The notes beneath the pieces are model-generated. The model saw nothing but the letters and a program-made list of their open reading frames with translations, was not told the DNA's origin and ran no database searches. A program made the position numbers and the translations under genes. Positions 15,272 to 16,965 of a DNA stretch of 16,965 nucleotides are shown in pieces. Every line of letters starts with the position of its first letter. Position 1 is the stretch's first letter. The stretch comes from Klebsiella pneumoniae (GTDB lineage: Bacteria > Pseudomonadota > Gammaproteobacteria > Pseudomonadales > Pseudohongiellaceae), in NCBI GenBank assembly GCA_945869725.1, contig CAMBPO010000046.1, positions 1 to 16,965 on the forward strand, read 5' to 3'.

Positions 15272-16708
15272 GTGTCACTGAATCATCAACAAGCAGCGCA
15301 GCCGACGTCGCGCTTTGTGTTCAGTGATCGATGGCTGGCGGAGTCTGTCCGGCTCGGCCTGTTGTCATCCCCCCGGGGCTGTTTACCGATAACCGCCCAG
15401 CAACACACCCAGGCAGAGCACTTAGCCAGGCAACACGCATCCGACCCAGAACAGCGGGTACTGCGCTGGGCGCAAACACTGGCGCAATCCTCAGGTCAGC
15501 TGCAGGGCATGCACATATGGCGTCAACGCTCGGCATGGATGTTGATGTTAATGCTGGTGTTGGCATTCAGCGCTGGTGTGTCAGTGGCCTTGGGCATTCT
15601 GGGTAATGGTGCATCACCCGTTAACGTGGTGTGGGCCTTGGGCGCTTTGCTGGGCGTTAATCTGCTGATGCTGATGTTCTGGCTGGCGACCTTGGTGATG
15701 ACCCCCGCTGAGCTGTCCCTGGGTAATGTCTGGTTGTGGCTGAGCAGGCATTTTGGAGGTCGCGATGCCGTGCTGCTTGTCCGGTCCTTTGCGACGCTGA
15801 GCAGCCGCGCCGGTATCAGCCGTTGGTGGATGGCGGCAGTTACCCATTTGTTATGGAGCAGTCTTGCCCTGGGTGCTCTTGTTGGGCTGTTGCTGGCGTT
15901 GTCGCTGCGCAGTTTTGTGTTCGTCTGGGAAACCACTATTTTGCCAGACTCGCTCTTTAACACCCTTGTGCAGGGAATAGGCTGGTTGCCGGCGCAGTTG
16001 GGATTTGCAATGCCGGATGTGGACGCGGTGAGTGCCGCAGGCGCATCAGGCAATGATGCGTCTGCCCAGACCAGCGCGCAGCGAGTGTTATGGGCCGGCT
16101 GGTTATGTGGTGCGCTGCTGGTTTATGGCGTTTTACCACGATTGCTGCTGTTGCTGTGGAGTGTGTGGCAACTGCGAGTAGGTCTCAACGCGTTCCGGCT
16201 GGATATTCACCTGGCTGAATGGAGCGATCTGACTGCGCGGCTGTCTCCATCCGCGCAGTCTGCGGGCGTGATTGACGCCGAGCCGCCAATCTACGTGCAG
16301 CCCGGTCAGCGCGACCAGCGAAATCTCTCGGCCCAGGGCACGCCGCTTGTGGTTGCGTTTGAGTTGAGTGATCAGATTGTGTGGCCGGTAACGCAGCTCA
16401 GTGACTTTCAACAGCAGTCTGTCGCCAGTCGCCAGCAACGCATAAACACACTTGCGCGTCTGGATCAGTCGCCGCCGCGCGCATTGTTATTGGTGTGCGA
16501 CGCTGCGCAGACCCCGGATCGCGGGTCATTGTCGTGGCTGGCGGATGCCTCGGGGCGGGCCTTGCACGTTGCGGTATTGTTGGCGGGCCAGGGCACCGAC
16601 AGTCGCCGGCAGTTATGGCGACAGCAACTGCAGACGCTGGGCATTTTATCTGCGGCTGTGTTTGACGATGAGAGCGCGGCACAACGTTGGCTGGAGGCTC
16701 ATGCATGA
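15272..16708 (+). CDS. DUF2868 family integral membrane protein
   Basis: 478 aa from the GTG at 15272. Four hydrophobic segments are visible: about residues 90-111, 119-144, 194-215 and 275-300, with a soluble loop between the third and fourth (GFAMPDVDAV region) and a soluble C-terminal third. FVFSDRWLAESVRLGLL near the start and FVFVWETT after the third helix are typical of DUF2868 proteins. These are known mainly as neighbours of a DUF3482 GTPase; function is unknown. The GTG start is preferred because AGGGGGAA lies just upstream; the ATG at 15227 has no ribosome binding site. The end of the protein resembles a nucleotide-binding or Rossmann-like fold (ALLLVCDAAQTPDRGSLSWL) but lacks a clear motif. 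The stop overlaps the next start as ATGA. Confidence 0.82.
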   Translation: MSLNHQQAAQPTSRFVFSDRWLAESVRLGLLSSPRGCLPITAQQHTQAEHLARQHASDPEQRVLRWAQTLAQSSGQLQGMHIWRQRSAWMLMLMLVLAFSAGVSVALGILGNGASPVNVVWALGALLGVNLLMLMFWLATLVMTPAELSLGNVWLWLSRHFGGRDAVLLVRSFATLSSRAGISRWWMAAVTHLLWSSLALGALVGLLLALSLRSFVFVWETTILPDSLFNTLVQGIGWLPAQLGFAMPDVDAVSAAGASGNDASAQTSAQRVLWAGWLCGALLVYGVLPRLLLLLWSVWQLRVGLNAFRLDIHLAEWSDLTARLSPSAQSAGVIDAEPPIYVQPGQRDQRNLSAQGTPLVVAFELSDQIVWPVTQLSDFQQQSVASRQQRINTLARLDQSPPRALLLVCDAAQTPDRGSLSWLADASGRALHVAVLLAGQGTDSRRQLWRQQLQTLGILSAAVFDDESAAQRWLEAHA

Positions 16709-16965
16709 AGCAGCGCATTGATCTGTCACCGGGTGTCAGCAAACCACTGCGCATTGCCGTGGCCGGTCACACCAATACCGGCAAGACCTCCTTGTTGCGC
16801 ACATTGACCCGTGATGCCCGGTTTGGTGAGGTCAGTGACAGCCCGGGAACAACTCGTCATGTTGAAGCCGCCCGCTTGCTGGTTAATGGTCATGTGTTGC
16901 TGGAGCTGTTCGACACGCCCGGCATTGAAGAGCCAATCGACTTGCTGGCGTTGCTGGAGCAACAG
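16705..16965 (+). CDS. GTPase with DUF3482 expected, N-terminal 87 residues (runs off the right edge)
   Basis: The ATG at 16705 overlaps the DUF2868 stop (ATGA), so the two are translated together. The visible part is a small GTPase domain. The P-loop is GHTNTGKTS at residues 21-29. A switch I Thr is probably in DSPGTTRHVEA, and the G3 motif is FDTPG at about 71-75, followed by IEEP. The N-terminal LRIAVAGHTNTGKTSLL strand-loop-helix is typical of Era/TrmE-like GTPases. Members paired with DUF2868 usually carry a C-terminal DUF3482 region, which is outside the window. The target is unknown; the pairing suggests a GTP-driven process at the inner membrane. Confidence 0.85.
   Translation, partial: MKQRIDLSPGVSKPLRIAVAGHTNTGKTSLLRTLTRDARFGEVSDSPGTTRHVEAARLLVNGHVLLELFDTPGIEEPIDLLALLEQQ

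Overview
The window reads as chromosome of a gammaproteobacterium, GC roughly mid-50s percent by eye. Evidence is the mix of families in their proteobacterial forms: 67K-type SppA, glnK-amtB, WaaA (Kdo transferase, so an LPS-bearing outer membrane), PepQ, DinB, TesB, and a DUF2868/DUF3482 GTPase pair. I cannot place it to genus. Most of it is housekeeping, densely packed and mostly intact. No phage, insertion sequence, CRISPR array, rRNA or tRNA was seen.

Layout. 2-172 is the last 56 residues of a transaldolase. 173-817 holds no intact gene: it contains two short tandem duplications, a 183-bp inverted-repeat (fold-back) element at 218-400, and, on the minus strand, a decayed wrbA (quinone oxidoreductase) with an internal deletion and a nonsense codon. 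Then come sppA (818-2707), a spacer with at most a doubtful 52-aa ORF, an AI-2E/YdiK-type permease (2972-4021), and the nitrogen module glnK-amtB (4236-5944) behind a sigma-54-like promoter candidate. Next is a minus-strand three-gene operon with overlapping stop/start codons: corA, then an FAD oxidoreductase, then an aldo/keto reductase (9169 down to 6004). waaA (9325-10611) diverges from corA and converges on pepQ (11984-10623). pepQ diverges from dinB (about 12057-13196), which converges on tesB (14099-13212). Between tesB and an exported lipocalin-like protein (14365-14865) lies a five-unit 16-bp tandem repeat arranged A-B-B-B-A. 14866-15271 contains a remnant of a second decayed gene. The window ends with a translationally coupled pair: a DUF2868 membrane protein (15272-16708) and the first 87 residues of a P-loop GTPase (16705-16965).

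How the genes fit together. glnK-amtB is the ammonium sensing and uptake pair. corA/FAD oxidoreductase/aldo-keto reductase are co-translated, but their shared job is not obvious. DUF2868 and the GTPase probably act together at the inner membrane. The rest are single-gene neighbours.

The least ordinary material is in the gaps: the fold-back element beside the wrbA pseudogene, the A-B-B-B-A array in a divergent regulatory region, and the second gene remnant. I saw no clear new multi-gene system; the DUF2868-GTPase pair is the best candidate for uncharacterised biology. Several starts are placed downstream of the longest ORF because ribosome binding sites or gene overlaps support the later codon (glnK, corA, the FAD oxidoreductase, waaA, dinB, DUF2868).
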